Positions 42,642-52,941 are shown, counted from the stretch's first letter. The stretch is 64,000 bases of DNA from Paenibacillus sp. JQZ6Y-1 (GCF_040719145.1 NZ_JBFDUZ010000004.1:1-64000); one strand, 5' to 3'. The notes: generated by a model not told the origin, from the letters alone. Program-made: numbers and translations.

Positions 42642-45600
42642 GTGATTTCTAATGCCTATCGTGCCAGTTGGAAAATCGCGCTGGTGTTTGTACTGGTATT
42701 TGCCACGTTATCGACAGGGTCAAACACGACGCGATCAGCCCATGCAGCCGCTATTGAGCCATACATAGGAGAAATTCAGCTATTTCCATATAATTATGCA
42801 CCAAGTGGCTGGGTATTTGCAGCGGGTCAGACATTAACCATCTCGCAGAATCAAGCTTTATTTGCTCTACTTGGAACGCAGTATGGTGGAGATGGAAGAA
42901 CGACCTTTGCATTGCCTAATCTAACTTCATTGTCGATTCCTGATGGTATGGGCTATTATATCGCATTAAACGGAATATACCCTTCACGAGGTGATGGCGT
43001 TGCTAGTATCGATAACAGTATTGATGCGCTAGCAGGGGAAGTACGTTTATTTCCATATGGCTATGCTCCAAATGGCTGGGCGCGCCTCGATGGTTCCTCA
43101 CTGTCAAAGTCACAGTTTCCTTTGCTTTATAGTATACTTGGTTCGCAATCGGATAGCGGTGACGGTTCAACCTTCACATTACCTAATATTAGTAATCCTT
43201 TGCCGGGACAGCGGCCATTTTTTGCTATCGCTCTATCCTCTAGCAACTCCAATCAACAGGGAAGAAATATCGAGGATGGAACAGGAAATGAATTTCTAGG
43301 GGAAACGATCCCATTTGTTGTGCCTATGCAGACAACAGCATCTGCGACAGATGGACGTACGCTTCCGATCGCTTCGAATCAGGCGTTATTTGCCCTCATT
43401 GGTAATACATTTGGTGGAGATGGTATGCGGAACTTTAATCTGCCCAATCTGACGAGCAATCCCTACTCCTTTTATTATTATACGTTTATGCATGGAGTGT
43501 TTCCGAGTAGAGATTCCTCGGGCGCTGTACCTTCCTCTCTAGCAGGTACAAGTGAAATAGCTACAGTTGGTTCAGGTGGTACAAAAGACTATAGCAAAGC
43601 CGATTTGCTGTCTTCTTCAAATGGAACAGGAGTATCTATTCGTACACAGCCACAGCATGGAACCGTTGTCGATACAGGTGGTGGTTTGACCTATACAGCG
43701 CAAGCGGATTATGTAGGTGCAGATCATTTTACTATTCGGACGTATAATGCTACCGGATTTGCCCAAGGGTATTCAACGATCTCGATTCATGTAGAATCGC
43801 CGAAGCCTCCGGTAATAACAGGTGTGAGTGATGGCGGAGTATACAATCAGCCAGTAACGCCTGTAATCAGCAGCGGTCTAGCAACGCTCAATGGTCAACC
43901 CTTTACAAGTGGAACGCCGATCACTGCAGACGGTAGCTATACGCTACTGGCAACGAATACTTATGGTTCCCAACAGATCACGTTTACCCTTGATTCCACA
44001 CCACCCGTGGTAAGCGGTGTGACGAACGGTGGACGTTACACCGTACCACCTACCATTTCGTTTAACGAGGGTACAGCTAAGCTGAATGGTATGGCATTTA
44101 CAAGCGGAGGGTCAATCAGTCAGGAAGGGAATTATACCTTGATCGTTACGGACACAGCTAACAATAGCTCCACGATCACATTCAGCTATTATGCGCCGCG
44201 TTTGCTTTCCTTTAACAGTAATGGCGGAACGAGCGTAGCTACACAAAATCTGTATTACGGCGACGTTAGTGTTGAGCCGGCTAAACCAACACGGACGGGC
44301 TATACGTTTACCGGCTGGTATCGTGATGCAGAGCTAACGCAACCGTTTGATTTTGCCAATACAGCAGTAACGGCGAGTACGCAGCTGTACGCGGGCTGGA
44401 GTATGAATCAGTATGTGATCAGCTTTAACACTGATGGGGGAACAGCAATCGCACCTGTGACCGTGAACTATGGCTCACTGGTGAGTCCTCCAACTCCACC
44501 TACGCTTACAGGCTACTCGTTCAACGGCTGGTACAGCGATGCTGCACATACGCAGCTGTTCGACTTTACGAATAGAGTTATCACAGCAGACCTACAGCTG
44601 TATGCAGGCTGGAATATTAATCAGTACACCGTTAGCTTTGATAGTGGGGGCGGAACAGCGGTAGCCGATCGTGCGATTAGTTACAATACGCTTCTTAGCG
44701 AGCCGCCTGCACCGACACGTACGGGCTATACGTTTAACGGTTGGTATCGTGATGCCGCACATACCCAGCAGTTTGATTTTACAGCTACACCTGTAACGGC
44801 AAATATCCAGCTGTATGCAGGTTGGGTACTACAATCGTATACGGTCACATTCAACGTTTACAGCGGAGCGAATATGCCGAATCAGACGATACCATACGGT
44901 ACGCTGATTACACGTCCGGCTGATCCGGTACAAGCCGGGCATACCTTTACAGGCTGGTATACGGATGCGGTGCATACGCAGCCATTTGACTTCCAGACGG
45001 TCATTATGACTCCGATTACAGTGTATGCAGGCTGGTCGGTCAATCAATATACTGCTGTGTTTAACAGTAACGGTGGTACAGCGGTGAGCGACCAACGGCT
45101 GGATTACGGCAGTCCATTATTCGATCCGCAGCAGCCGACACGTACTGGATATACCTTTACCGGCTGGTATGGTGATGCTGGCTTGCAGCAACGGTTTGAT
45201 TTTGCATCATCAGTCATTCGTAGCGATATACAGCTGTATGCAGGTTGGGAACGCAATCAGTATACGGTGAGCTTTGATACGTATGGTGGCTCGGTTGTTC
45301 GGGATGTGTATATCGGCTATGGAGATTTGCTGACGATACCAAATGCACCGACAGCGGATGATGCTGGTTCCATATTTGCAGGTTGGTTTGCCGACTCACG
45401 GCACAATCTGCCCTTTGATTTTAGCCAGCCGATTGTATCGAATGTAATTCTGTATGCCAAGTGGGCGGTTCGCGTCCAGCAGATTACCTTCGATACAGAT
45501 GGAGGGACAACGATCGCTGGGCAGAAGGTTGCTTATGGTGATCGTCTATCGCGTCCGGCTGATCCACAGCGCGCAGGCTATACCTTTGCAGGCTGGTATA

Positions 45601-46961
45601 CGGATGCGGCACATACCCAATCGTTTGATTTTGCAACGGACCGAGTGACTGCCGATCTGACATTGTATGCCAAATGGACGATCACGGTTCATACGGTAAC
45701 CTTCGATGTGGATGGCGGAACGACAGTACCGAATCAGACGGTAAATGAAGGTGCGACGTTGTCACGTCCGACTGATCCAACACGCAGCGGGTACACATTT
45801 AACGGCTGGTACAGTGATAGCGCCCGAAGTCAGCGTTTTGACTTTGCCAAGGTTACCGTGACCTCGGATGTGACGCTGTATGCGGGTTGGAACCAAATCT
45901 CTGAATCCAGTAGTGGAAATGGCAGAAGTGGAGGATCAACTTCCAGCAATACCAATATCAATACCACACAAGCACAAGTGACTATTCCGGCAGGGCAAGC
46001 GGGCGAGCTTCGCATCGGTTCTGGTGTATGGCTGCAAGTTCCAGCAGGCGCAGCCGATCAAGCACTGGAAATTAAGGCAAGTATGATGACGACACCGCCA
46101 ACTGGGCTTGGTAGCGATCAGCGTGTGGTAAGCCCAGTCTATGAATTCCTCAAAAACACGCAGGGTACGTTCAAGATTCCGGTGAAGCTGACGTTGAGCT
46201 TTGATCCATCTACCCTTCGTAGCGATGAGAAGCTGGCTGTCTTTTATCAGACAGAGGCGGATACACCGTGGACGATGGTGGAGGGTAGTACCGTCAGCGG
46301 TAACACGATTAGCGCGAGTGTGAATCACTTTACACGCTTTACCGTTATGGCTGTTCCAGTAACGACAACGACGCCGACTACACCATCTACAGGTGGCGAT
46401 AGCGATACGACTCCAACTCCGGTATCGACTACCTTTAGCGATATTAGCAATCACTGGGCAGCAGAGAGTATTCGCGAAGCCGCAGCGCTTGGTATTGTGA
46501 AGGGCTATGCGGATGGTACCTTCCATCCGGGGGGACAGGTGACACGCGCTGAGTTTACCGTAATGCTGATTCGGATGCTGAAGCCAGCAACGTCAGCTGG
46601 AAGCACCGATCTGCCAGCATTTACAGATAGTAGTCAGATTGGTGCATGGGCACGTGATGATATCGCGACAGCAAGTGCGCTGGGCTGGGTGAAGGGCAAT
46701 GCCGATGGCGGCTTCCGCCCGAACGCATCCATTACACGCGCAGAGATGGCGGTTATGGTTAGTCGTGCGCTGGGATTGACGGGTACGACGGCTCATGTGA
46801 CGTTCGCCGATGCAGCAACGATCCCAACGTGGGCAAACGAAGCGGCGGCTTACATGCAGCAAGCTGGATGGATGAATGGACGCACGAACGGAGACTTTGA
46901 TCCATCCGCAGTAACCACACGCGCGGAAGCAGCACAGGTGCTGATGCGCGCACATCAATAG
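42642..46961 (+). CDS. Giant SLH surface protein with tail-collar-like and InlB-type repeats
   Basis: 1439-residue exported protein with a GTG start (RBS AAAGGGGGAG). Order: signal peptide (1 to about 36); three phage-tail-collar-like units (about 40-110, 130-200, 215-290; each with GEIQLFPYNYAP- or FALLGTQYGGDG-type motifs); an Ig/cadherin-like domain and two short Ig-like units (about 300-515); eight InlB/Listeria-Bacteroides repeats of about 70 residues (about 518-1085; each with GYTFTGWYxDA and LYAGW); a Gly/Ser linker; a ZU5-like domain (about 1105-1235; IPAGQAGELRIGSGVWLQVP); a Pro/Thr linker; and three SLH domains (about 1260-1439; WAAESIREAAALGIVKGYADG and relatives). SLH domains hold it on the wall polymer. 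Adhesion or display is likely; the ligand is unknown. No LPXTG is present. Confidence 0.88.
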   Translation: MISNAYRASWKIALVFVLVFATLSTGSNTTRSAHAAAIEPYIGEIQLFPYNYAPSGWVFAAGQTLTISQNQALFALLGTQYGGDGRTTFALPNLTSLSIPDGMGYYIALNGIYPSRGDGVASIDNSIDALAGEVRLFPYGYAPNGWARLDGSSLSKSQFPLLYSILGSQSDSGDGSTFTLPNISNPLPGQRPFFAIALSSSNSNQQGRNIEDGTGNEFLGETIPFVVPMQTTASATDGRTLPIASNQALFALIGNTFGGDGMRNFNLPNLTSNPYSFYYYTFMHGVFPSRDSSGAVPSSLAGTSEIATVGSGGTKDYSKADLLSSSNGTGVSIRTQPQHGTVVDTGGGLTYTAQADYVGADHFTIRTYNATGFAQGYSTISIHVESPKPPVITGVSDGGVYNQPVTPVISSGLATLNGQPFTSGTPITADGSYTLLATNTYGSQQITFTLDSTPPVVSGVTNGGRYTVPPTISFNEGTAKLNGMAFTSGGSISQEGNYTLIVTDTANNSSTITFSYYAPRLLSFNSNGGTSVATQNLYYGDVSVEPAKPTRTGYTFTGWYRDAELTQPFDFANTAVTASTQLYAGWSMNQYVISFNTDGGTAIAPVTVNYGSLVSPPTPPTLTGYSFNGWYSDAAHTQLFDFTNRVITADLQLYAGWNINQYTVSFDSGGGTAVADRAISYNTLLSEPPAPTRTGYTFNGWYRDAAHTQQFDFTATPVTANIQLYAGWVLQSYTVTFNVYSGANMPNQTIPYGTLITRPADPVQAGHTFTGWYTDAVHTQPFDFQTVIMTPITVYAGWSVNQYTAVFNSNGGTAVSDQRLDYGSPLFDPQQPTRTGYTFTGWYGDAGLQQRFDFASSVIRSDIQLYAGWERNQYTVSFDTYGGSVVRDVYIGYGDLLTIPNAPTADDAGSIFAGWFADSRHNLPFDFSQPIVSNVILYAKWAVRVQQITFDTDGGTTIAGQKVAYGDRLSRPADPQRAGYTFAGWYTDAAHTQSFDFATDRVTADLTLYAKWTITVHTVTFDVDGGTTVPNQTVNEGATLSRPTDPTRSGYTFNGWYSDSARSQRFDFAKVTVTSDVTLYAGWNQISESSSGNGRSGGSTSSNTNINTTQAQVTIPAGQAGELRIGSGVWLQVPAGAADQALEIKASMMTTPPTGLGSDQRVVSPVYEFLKNTQGTFKIPVKLTLSFDPSTLRSDEKLAVFYQTEADTPWTMVEGSTVSGNTISASVNHFTRFTVMAVPVTTTTPTTPSTGGDSDTTPTPVSTTFSDISNHWAAESIREAAALGIVKGYADGTFHPGGQVTRAEFTVMLIRMLKPATSAGSTDLPAFTDSSQIGAWARDDIATASALGWVKGNADGGFRPNASITRAEMAVMVSRALGLTGTTAHVTFADAATIPTWANEAAAYMQQAGWMNGRTNGDFDPSAVTTRAEAAQVLMRAHQ
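44190..45897 (+). repeat. Eight tandem coding repeats of about 210 bp (InlB-type)
   Basis: The InlB-like units of the surface protein recur at about 210-base intervals and are diverged at the DNA level. Units 1-5 and 8 end YAGW; units 6 and 7 end YAKW. The stretch TACGCGGGCTGG and similar recurs. Units of this family form small beta-rich spacers. Confidence 0.85.
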
Positions 46962-47025
46962 TGAGCTGGGAATGAGATGTAAAATGAGACTCAATTCCTG
47001 TCTATAGTAACAAGATAATGTACCG

Positions 47026-47062
47026 AAATCAGCGGCTATCTCTAGAGATAGTCGCTGATTTT
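47026..47062 (+). terminator. Terminator after the first SLH protein
   Basis: AAATCAGCGGCTATCTC / GAGATAGTCGCTGATTT, a long stem with one mismatch and a short loop, ending in TTTT. The remaining part of the 426-base gap up to 47387 has no clear element beyond the ribosome site of the next gene. Confidence 0.85.
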
Positions 47063-47387
47063 ATATCATCTAGCTGCAGGGAATCTATCGCTGGTTGATC
47101 GGCGGCATATGAGTAGGGTCAACAACTCATGATCTGTATACGGGATGGTGAATATACACTCTGGCTTTCTATTATGAAAGTACGTCAAACAACCGATTAT
47201 TTATATAGTTTGATTGCTCGATCGCTCTAGAGATGAAGGGACGCACGAGACTACAAATTAGATCCAAATAAGGAACCAGACTGTATTAGTCAAAAGGGTA
47301 GATGCCCATGCGGTGGAAACGGCACAGATCGACCGGAACATGAGGCAAACAGAGAACGGATTCATAATTGTAGGCGGAGGCGATAAG

Positions 47388-50300
47388 ATGAAGCAAGGCA
47401 AAATCGGGAATCGGATAGCTATGATGAGTTTAGTGATTCTGTTGATGATAGGGTTAATACCACTGCATCAAGCATATGCACTGCCTGTTGCGGTCGCATT
47501 TAATGTAGATACACAAACAGACTATAGTGATCTTCAAACTGCTTTCAATTCAGCGAGTGACGGAGATACGATTCGATTATTAAGGGATATTACGATTAGC
47601 ACGTCCGGCAGTGCCATTGTGTATAACAACCCAGCCGTAAACGTGACATTTGATCTGAATGGATACAATCTGATTCGTCAGGCTCCAGCAGGGATGCTGG
47701 ATGGTGGCGATGGCGCGACGATTCAAATCAGCTCAGGTATGCTGACTATTCAGGATAGTAGCACAGGGCAAGCAGGCTCGGTTCAGTTACAAAATAGCAA
47801 CAATAGCGTAGGTTCTGCTGTGAATATCGCTTCCTCCGGTATGCTTCATTTGAAATCCGGTTCACTGCTTGGTGATGGACAAGGAATATTTGCGTATGAA
47901 TCTGGTGCACACTTTGATATTAGCGGTGGTATGGTTTACGGCAGCGCTAATACAGGCAGTTCGGAAGGGATTGCTGCTACGACAAATGTATATGGTAGCA
48001 TCTCCGGTGGATATATCGGTACGAGAAATCTAGCTTCCGCGATGATCTATAGTGCATCTGCATTGAGCACCAAGTATTGGAGTGTGACCGGAGGCTACTT
48101 TACCTCAGATTCCTATACTGACTCCAGCACTCACAAAATTACTGATTTTGCGAAAACAGGAACATTGGTTACATTGAATCCACCCAAAACACAGTCGTTA
48201 TCAGGCTCCACAGCATATCTGTACCAGCTTTCTTTTTTAAGTAAAGAAGATACGCCTGCGGCATTCTTGAATCCAATGAATGAAAGGCTTATCAGCTTTG
48301 TTCCTGATGCGACGTATACGGTAAACGGAGACACGTATACCGCAGATGCTAACGGTACGATTGCTCTACAAGGCAATTGGATCGGTTCCAATCTGAGCGT
48401 TGTGAAGAAAGGCACTGATGGAGTGTCGTTAGACAGTACGCCTCAATTGATCACGATTCCGTCGCGTCCAGCGGTGCCCAGCGTAACGGCAGATGATACA
48501 CTGGATACGATAATCGGCGTTACTAGCGCTATGCAGTTGTCCATAGACGGAGCGAAATGGTTGTCTTATTCGCCAAGCAACCCGCCACAGTTGAGTGGTG
48601 CGCATACGGTGATGGTACGATATGCAGCAACATTTCTTCCGACAGCATTAGCAAGTGAAGCAACACAGCTTACATTTACTGCTTCTACTCCAACAACGCC
48701 GACAACACCAACAACACCAACAACACCAACAACACCAACAACACCAACAACACCAAATAACCCTGCTACCACATATAAAGTGAATGGAACTGTGGTGGAA
48801 TCGAGTGGAACGACAGTGGTGGCAGTCACCTATGCGAATGTCCAATTGTATCAAGGCAAAGTAGCCATCGGAACGTCAGTGACAACGGATGCCTACGGTA
48901 CCTTTTCCCTATCCGGCATTAGCAATGGAACGTACAACTTGACGGTGACCAAGGGCGATCGTATCGTCACCTATTTGATCACAATTAACGATAAGGATTA
49001 TCAGGTTGGTGACAATATATTCGTTTTGTCAGCAGGCAATACGAATAGTCAGGTACAAATCAATGGCGGCGATACACCGAAAGTGACCGTGGGCGGATTA
49101 AACAATCTGTTTCAGGATACACAATTCAGCTTCCTGCCAGCCGATCAGCAGCTGATCAATGACGGCGGTAAGGTAAATATCGCGCTTGCGGTCGAGAAGA
49201 AGGATGCGACGAACGCCGAAGGCATAGCAGCCCTACAGACGCTTGCCAGTGGACAGACCATCCATCTGTATCTGGATATGACGTTATTCAAAATCAGAAC
49301 AACAGCAGCCAATGTATCATCAACCACAACGATTCCGACCGTAGGCAGCTTGCTACAGATCGTAGTACCTTACGATTCAACAGGTCAAAGCAATGTAATC
49401 ATCTATCGCTATCACAATGGAGTGGCGCAGCAGCTGACAGCTCTGCCGTATAGCACCATTTCTCCCAATCAAGAAGGCTATATGCTGAATCCAACCAATA
49501 ACGAGGTCGTGATCTGGTCGCAAAACTTCTCAACCTACGCTATCGCTTCAGGCGCGAAAACAACGACACCCGTCGTTAGCAACGGTGGAGGAGGGGGAGG
49601 AAGCAGCTTTACGACAGGTGCTTCTTATCCGATCACTGTGACACCTTCTGCGGGCGGATCAATTAGCCCGTCCAGCCTGCCAAGCGTACCAAAAGGCAGC
49701 AATCAGACGTTCACCTTTACACCGAATCAAGGCTACACCATTACGGATGTACAGATTGACGGCAAACGTATCGGTGTTGTCAGCACGTATACGTTTACCA
49801 ATGTGACCGCAGCTCATACGGTCAACGTTACATTTGCTCCAGTCGCTAGTAATACTTCACCAAAGAGTGAAGGCTTGCCGTATTATATGAACGGTAACAA
49901 AAAAGTATGGATCGGCTTCGCAGCATTGATCAATGGAACGATGAAATATATCGCGCCAGCAGGCAAAGAGGTATTGTTCCAATCGAATGCACATTCTTTC
50001 TCAGATCTAAGCGGACATTGGGCAGTCGCCCCAGTAAGCTTTGTCGCAGATCGTGACATTTTCCTCGGTACTGGTAATGACCAATTTACACCGAACCAAG
50101 CGATGACACGCGCTATGTTTGCTGCAATCATTGGACGACTGTATGAGCGCAGCTATGGCAGCCTGAGTGTAAGTGGTGCGAATACCTTCAAAGACGTATC
50201 CGCGAATAGCTGGTACGGCACCTACGTCAACTGGGCGGCGCAACATGGCATCATCCAAGGCATGAGTGCAACATCGTTTGACCCGAATCGCAACATTACA

Positions 50301-50567
50301 CGCGAAGAAATGGCAGCGCTGCTGTACCGTTTTGCATCGTTTATGCAGATGAACAATACAATCGATCCAGATCACCAGCTGACATACACCGATGCAGGCA
50401 GCATGGCAGCATGGGCAAAACCTGCCGTACAATTCTTTGATCAAAACGACATCATCAACGGTCGCAGCGCCACCCTGTTTGCGCCAAAACAAACCGCAAC
50501 CCGTGCAGAAGCCGCAGCCGTAGTCGAACGATTCATCGAACTGGCAGTTGCCCAATCCACGAAATAA
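47388..50567 (+). CDS. SLH surface protein with beta-helix region
   Basis: 1059-residue exported protein. Signal peptide (MKQGKIG...HQAYA), then a pectate-lyase-like right-handed beta-helix region (about 30-250; DTIRLLRDITISTSG, then repeated SGMLxI strands). A Thr/Pro micro-repeat linker (about 433-458) comes next, followed by a carboxypeptidase-regulatory-like domain (YKVNGTVVESSGTTVVAVTY), another beta domain (SLLQIVVPYDSTGQ), a Gly-rich linker, an Flg_new_2-like bacterial repeat (SYPITVTPSAGGSISPSSL) and three SLH domains (about 870-1055; DLSGHWAVAPVSFVADRDIF). I chose ATG 47388, with GGAGG seven bases upstream; a longer frame to 47313 has none. It follows another SLH protein on the same strand and is probably transcribed separately. 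Confidence 0.88.
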   Translation: MKQGKIGNRIAMMSLVILLMIGLIPLHQAYALPVAVAFNVDTQTDYSDLQTAFNSASDGDTIRLLRDITISTSGSAIVYNNPAVNVTFDLNGYNLIRQAPAGMLDGGDGATIQISSGMLTIQDSSTGQAGSVQLQNSNNSVGSAVNIASSGMLHLKSGSLLGDGQGIFAYESGAHFDISGGMVYGSANTGSSEGIAATTNVYGSISGGYIGTRNLASAMIYSASALSTKYWSVTGGYFTSDSYTDSSTHKITDFAKTGTLVTLNPPKTQSLSGSTAYLYQLSFLSKEDTPAAFLNPMNERLISFVPDATYTVNGDTYTADANGTIALQGNWIGSNLSVVKKGTDGVSLDSTPQLITIPSRPAVPSVTADDTLDTIIGVTSAMQLSIDGAKWLSYSPSNPPQLSGAHTVMVRYAATFLPTALASEATQLTFTASTPTTPTTPTTPTTPTTPTTPTTPNNPATTYKVNGTVVESSGTTVVAVTYANVQLYQGKVAIGTSVTTDAYGTFSLSGISNGTYNLTVTKGDRIVTYLITINDKDYQVGDNIFVLSAGNTNSQVQINGGDTPKVTVGGLNNLFQDTQFSFLPADQQLINDGGKVNIALAVEKKDATNAEGIAALQTLASGQTIHLYLDMTLFKIRTTAANVSSTTTIPTVGSLLQIVVPYDSTGQSNVIIYRYHNGVAQQLTALPYSTISPNQEGYMLNPTNNEVVIWSQNFSTYAIASGAKTTTPVVSNGGGGGGSSFTTGASYPITVTPSAGGSISPSSLPSVPKGSNQTFTFTPNQGYTITDVQIDGKRIGVVSTYTFTNVTAAHTVNVTFAPVASNTSPKSEGLPYYMNGNKKVWIGFAALINGTMKYIAPAGKEVLFQSNAHSFSDLSGHWAVAPVSFVADRDIFLGTGNDQFTPNQAMTRAMFAAIIGRLYERSYGSLSVSGANTFKDVSANSWYGTYVNWAAQHGIIQGMSATSFDPNRNITREEMAALLYRFASFMQMNNTIDPDHQLTYTDAGSMAAWAKPAVQFFDQNDIINGRSATLFAPKQTATRAEAAAVVERFIELAVAQSTK
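48686..48756 (+). repeat. Tandem 9-bp micro-repeat (ACACCAACA) encoding Thr-Pro linker
   Basis: About eight copies of ACACCAACA and close variants encode a (TPT)n linker inside the second SLH protein. In-frame slippage would change linker length without breaking the gene, so it is a candidate length-variable site. Confidence 0.9.
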
Positions 50568-50676
50568 TGTAGATCCATATGTGATACGTGTACGAAAGTA
50601 AACGTGACAAAATAAACAACTACACATCCTATACCACACACCCAGCTACAAAAATAAAAAAATGCACAATACAAAG

Positions 50677-50720
50677 GCGACTTTTCCCAATTCAATTAAA
50701 GGGAAAAGTCGCTCTTGTTT
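50677..50720 (+). terminator. Terminator after the second SLH protein
   Basis: GCGACTTTTCCC / GGGAAAAGTCGC, a perfect 12-bp stem with a 12-base loop, then TCTTGTTTT. Further on, at 50890-50930, GTGGGAATCTAC / GTAGATTCCCGC forms another hairpin without a T-run. Nothing else is recognisable in the 527-base gap. Confidence 0.85.
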
Positions 50721-50889
50721 TACCCTGACCCAATGCACTGGCAGGCATGGCAACGCTTGTGTCTGCGAGCAATGCGGAACGGAGAGAAGGAACTAAGGGG
50801 AAAGGATGATTTACAGTGTTAGCGATCTTCTAACACGTGGTTCAATGAAAAGTGATTTTTGCAAAGCAAAATATCTTACAGCTTTTGAG

Positions 50890-50930
50890 CGTGGGAATCT
50901 ACAATGAATTCCTAATCCGTAGATTCCCGC
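50890..50930. repeat. Inverted repeat without T-tract
   Basis: CGTGGGAATCTAC and GTAGATTCCCGC(G) arms of 11-12 bases with a 16-base loop. It lies between the SLH gene terminator and a nitroreductase gene, about 165 bases before that start. It may be a regulatory leader structure or a protein site; I cannot tell. Confidence 0.5.
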
Positions 50931-51094
50931 GGCTCCACTGAGTCCGCCCGCTTATTCCTTCTCAACGTGGATAAACTCCAAGCAGATAAGTTTGCATCCC
51001 CACCCAAGTTACTGATTTTTTTATAGCAACTCTGGTTAAATAGACATGTAAGACATCTTGAATGCAGTCTTTATCTAGAGGAGGGCTAATGACA

Positions 51095-51697
51095 ATGAGT
51101 ACAGAAGCAATCTTTGAGGCGATGAAGAAACGAAGAAGTATCTATGGCATCAGCAAGGAAGCCGTTACATCGGATGAGCGAATTCAAGAAATTGTGGAGC
51201 AGGTTGTGCTGCACACCCCATCCGCATTTAACTCCCAGACAGCGCGCATCATCATCCTGTTGGGTGAGAAGCATGATCAGCTGTGGGACTACACCACGAA
51301 TATTTTAAAAGAAATCGTACCAGCCGACAGCTTTGAGCCAACACAGCAAAAAATGGACAGCTTCAAAGCCGGGTATGGAACGATCCTGTTCTTCGAGGAT
51401 GAAGCAGTAATCCGCGGTATGCAGGATCAGTTCCAAGCCTATCAGGATAAATTCCCGGTATGGTCGCAGCAAGCAAACGGAATGCACCAGTATCTGATCT
51501 GGACGCTGCTGGAAGCGGAAGGCTATGGCGCATCGCTACAGCATTACAACCCGCTGATCGACGAGAAAATCAAAGCAGAATGGGATATTCCAGAAAGCTG
51601 GACCCTGATCGCTCAGATGCCGTTTGGTAAGCCGACTGCACCTGCGGGTGACAAAGAGTTCAAGCCGCTGGAAGAGCGTATCCGTACACTGCGCTAA
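51095..51697 (+). CDS. Nitroreductase-family flavoprotein (HBN1/YdgI-like)
   Basis: 200 residues. FMN-binding pattern of the short nitroreductase subfamily: KKRRSIYGISKE at about 10-21, LHTPSAFNSQTARIIILLG (about 39-57), FKAGYGTILFFED, and GYGASLQHYNPLIDE near 147. Probably reduces nitro compounds, quinones or fatty-acid-type substrates with NAD(P)H. I prefer ATG 51095, where AGGAGGG is nine bases upstream; the ATG at 51089 is only three bases from it. Single gene. Confidence 0.88.
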   Translation: MSTEAIFEAMKKRRSIYGISKEAVTSDERIQEIVEQVVLHTPSAFNSQTARIIILLGEKHDQLWDYTTNILKEIVPADSFEPTQQKMDSFKAGYGTILFFEDEAVIRGMQDQFQAYQDKFPVWSQQANGMHQYLIWTLLEAEGYGASLQHYNPLIDEKIKAEWDIPESWTLIAQMPFGKPTAPAGDKEFKPLEERIRTLR

Positions 51698-51796
51698 TAC
51701 ACAAGTGAACCATCCGTACCGTATCAGCGAGAGCGACCTCGACAAATCGTATCGACAGATACAGGGAGATGCCATGCGCTGCATACAAGGACATAC

Positions 51797-51845
51797 AAAA
51801 CAACCTTCACATTCACCGATAACGGTGAGGGTGAAGGTTGTTTTT
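51797..51845. terminator. Terminator between convergent genes
   Basis: AACAACCTTCAC...TCACC / CGGTGA...GAAGGTTGTT, a long stem with one small internal loop and T and A runs outside. It separates the nitroreductase and AlkC genes and can serve both strands. Confidence 0.88.
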
Positions 51846-51855
51846 CGTTTAGCGA

Positions 51856-52941
51856 TTACGGTGCATCGATTACCTCAAAGGAAACCTCGCCCACCTGCAC
51901 GCCATTTACATACAGATGAATATGATGCGTTCCTGCGTAATATTTTCGCGTCGTAATCAGCTTAAACGAATGCTTTTTGCGCATAGGATGATGCCCGGGG
52001 GCAAAGTTGCGTGATACCCAGCGGAACCGCTTGGGCGCCTGCTGCCCGTTTGCTTTCATAAACTGCATTTCATAATCGATGCGTACATGTTGAGCGGATG
52101 TATCCTCATTATGCAGCACAAAGGAAATGTCGATCTCGCCGCCAATTGCTACCTGCTGCGCACTGATCTCCAAATCGCTGATACGGACCGCCTCATTGGC
52201 AATGTAACCGAACAGCTCCATCACCTGCGGATGATCCTGCTTGAGCAGCGTTCGGCAGCCATGCTTGACGATCCAGTCCGTATACGGATGCTGCCCATAC
52301 CACTGGCGAGCAATCTCCGCGATCCGCTCCGGGTGATCCTTGGCGATGTCGTTCAGATGATTAGCGACACTTTTGCGCACATACAGTGACGAATCCTGCT
52401 TGAGCTGCTCCAGCACAGCAAGGGTCGGCTCTGGATCGTTCATAAATTGTTTGAGCTGAAACGACCACGGTAAGCGCGGACGGAAGCCTTCGCTTGCTAA
52501 CCGTCGGATATGCTCGTTATCGTCCTGCGCCCAGATCTTCATCTGTTGTAGCATTCCAGCGGGGTCCTGCACGATGAATGGACGCACTGCAAACTCCGCG
52601 CTAGAATACATGGTCAACACTTCAAGCGCCTTCATGGAGCATTCCACCTGCTCCAATCCGTTCAGCTCCACATAGTCTGGGAAAAATAAATACTCTACGC
52701 CTCGGCAATGTGGCGCAATCTGCATCAACAGCTGTACTGCCTGCTCATACGGCAGCGGCAGAGCAGCCGTCAGCGCTTCGCTAATCCGCCGAATGCGCTG
52801 CTTGAATGCTAGTTCTGTCCAATCGCTGCGATACACCTGTTCATGGAATACCTTCTCGTCAAAATCATCTGTATGCTCATTCACAATCTCTACAAATCGC
52901 TGCAAAAAATGCTCGCTATACCGTTCCTTGAATGTCTCCAT
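51856..52941 (-). CDS. DNA alkylation repair protein, AlkC type
   Basis: 361-residue HEAT-repeat DNA glycosylase-like protein. The helical N-terminal part carries the AlkC/AlkD hallmarks DDNEHIRRLASEGFRPRLPW (about 137-156) and SSLYVRKSVANHLNDIAKDH. The C-terminal 110 residues (ISDLEISAQQVAIGGEIDIS...) form an Ig-like beta domain, as in the AlkC subfamily, which removes 3-methyladenine-type lesions without flipping the base. The start at 52941 is placed by GGGAGTGAGTGTG upstream. It does not overlap its neighbours and lies after a hairpin. Confidence 0.88.
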   Translation of the reverse strand: METFKERYSEHFLQRFVEIVNEHTDDFDEKVFHEQVYRSDWTELAFKQRIRRISEALTAALPLPYEQAVQLLMQIAPHCRGVEYLFFPDYVELNGLEQVECSMKALEVLTMYSSAEFAVRPFIVQDPAGMLQQMKIWAQDDNEHIRRLASEGFRPRLPWSFQLKQFMNDPEPTLAVLEQLKQDSSLYVRKSVANHLNDIAKDHPERIAEIARQWYGQHPYTDWIVKHGCRTLLKQDHPQVMELFGYIANEAVRISDLEISAQQVAIGGEIDISFVLHNEDTSAQHVRIDYEMQFMKANGQQAPKRFRWVSRNFAPGHHPMRKKHSFKLITTRKYYAGTHHIHLYVNGVQVGEVSFEVIDAP

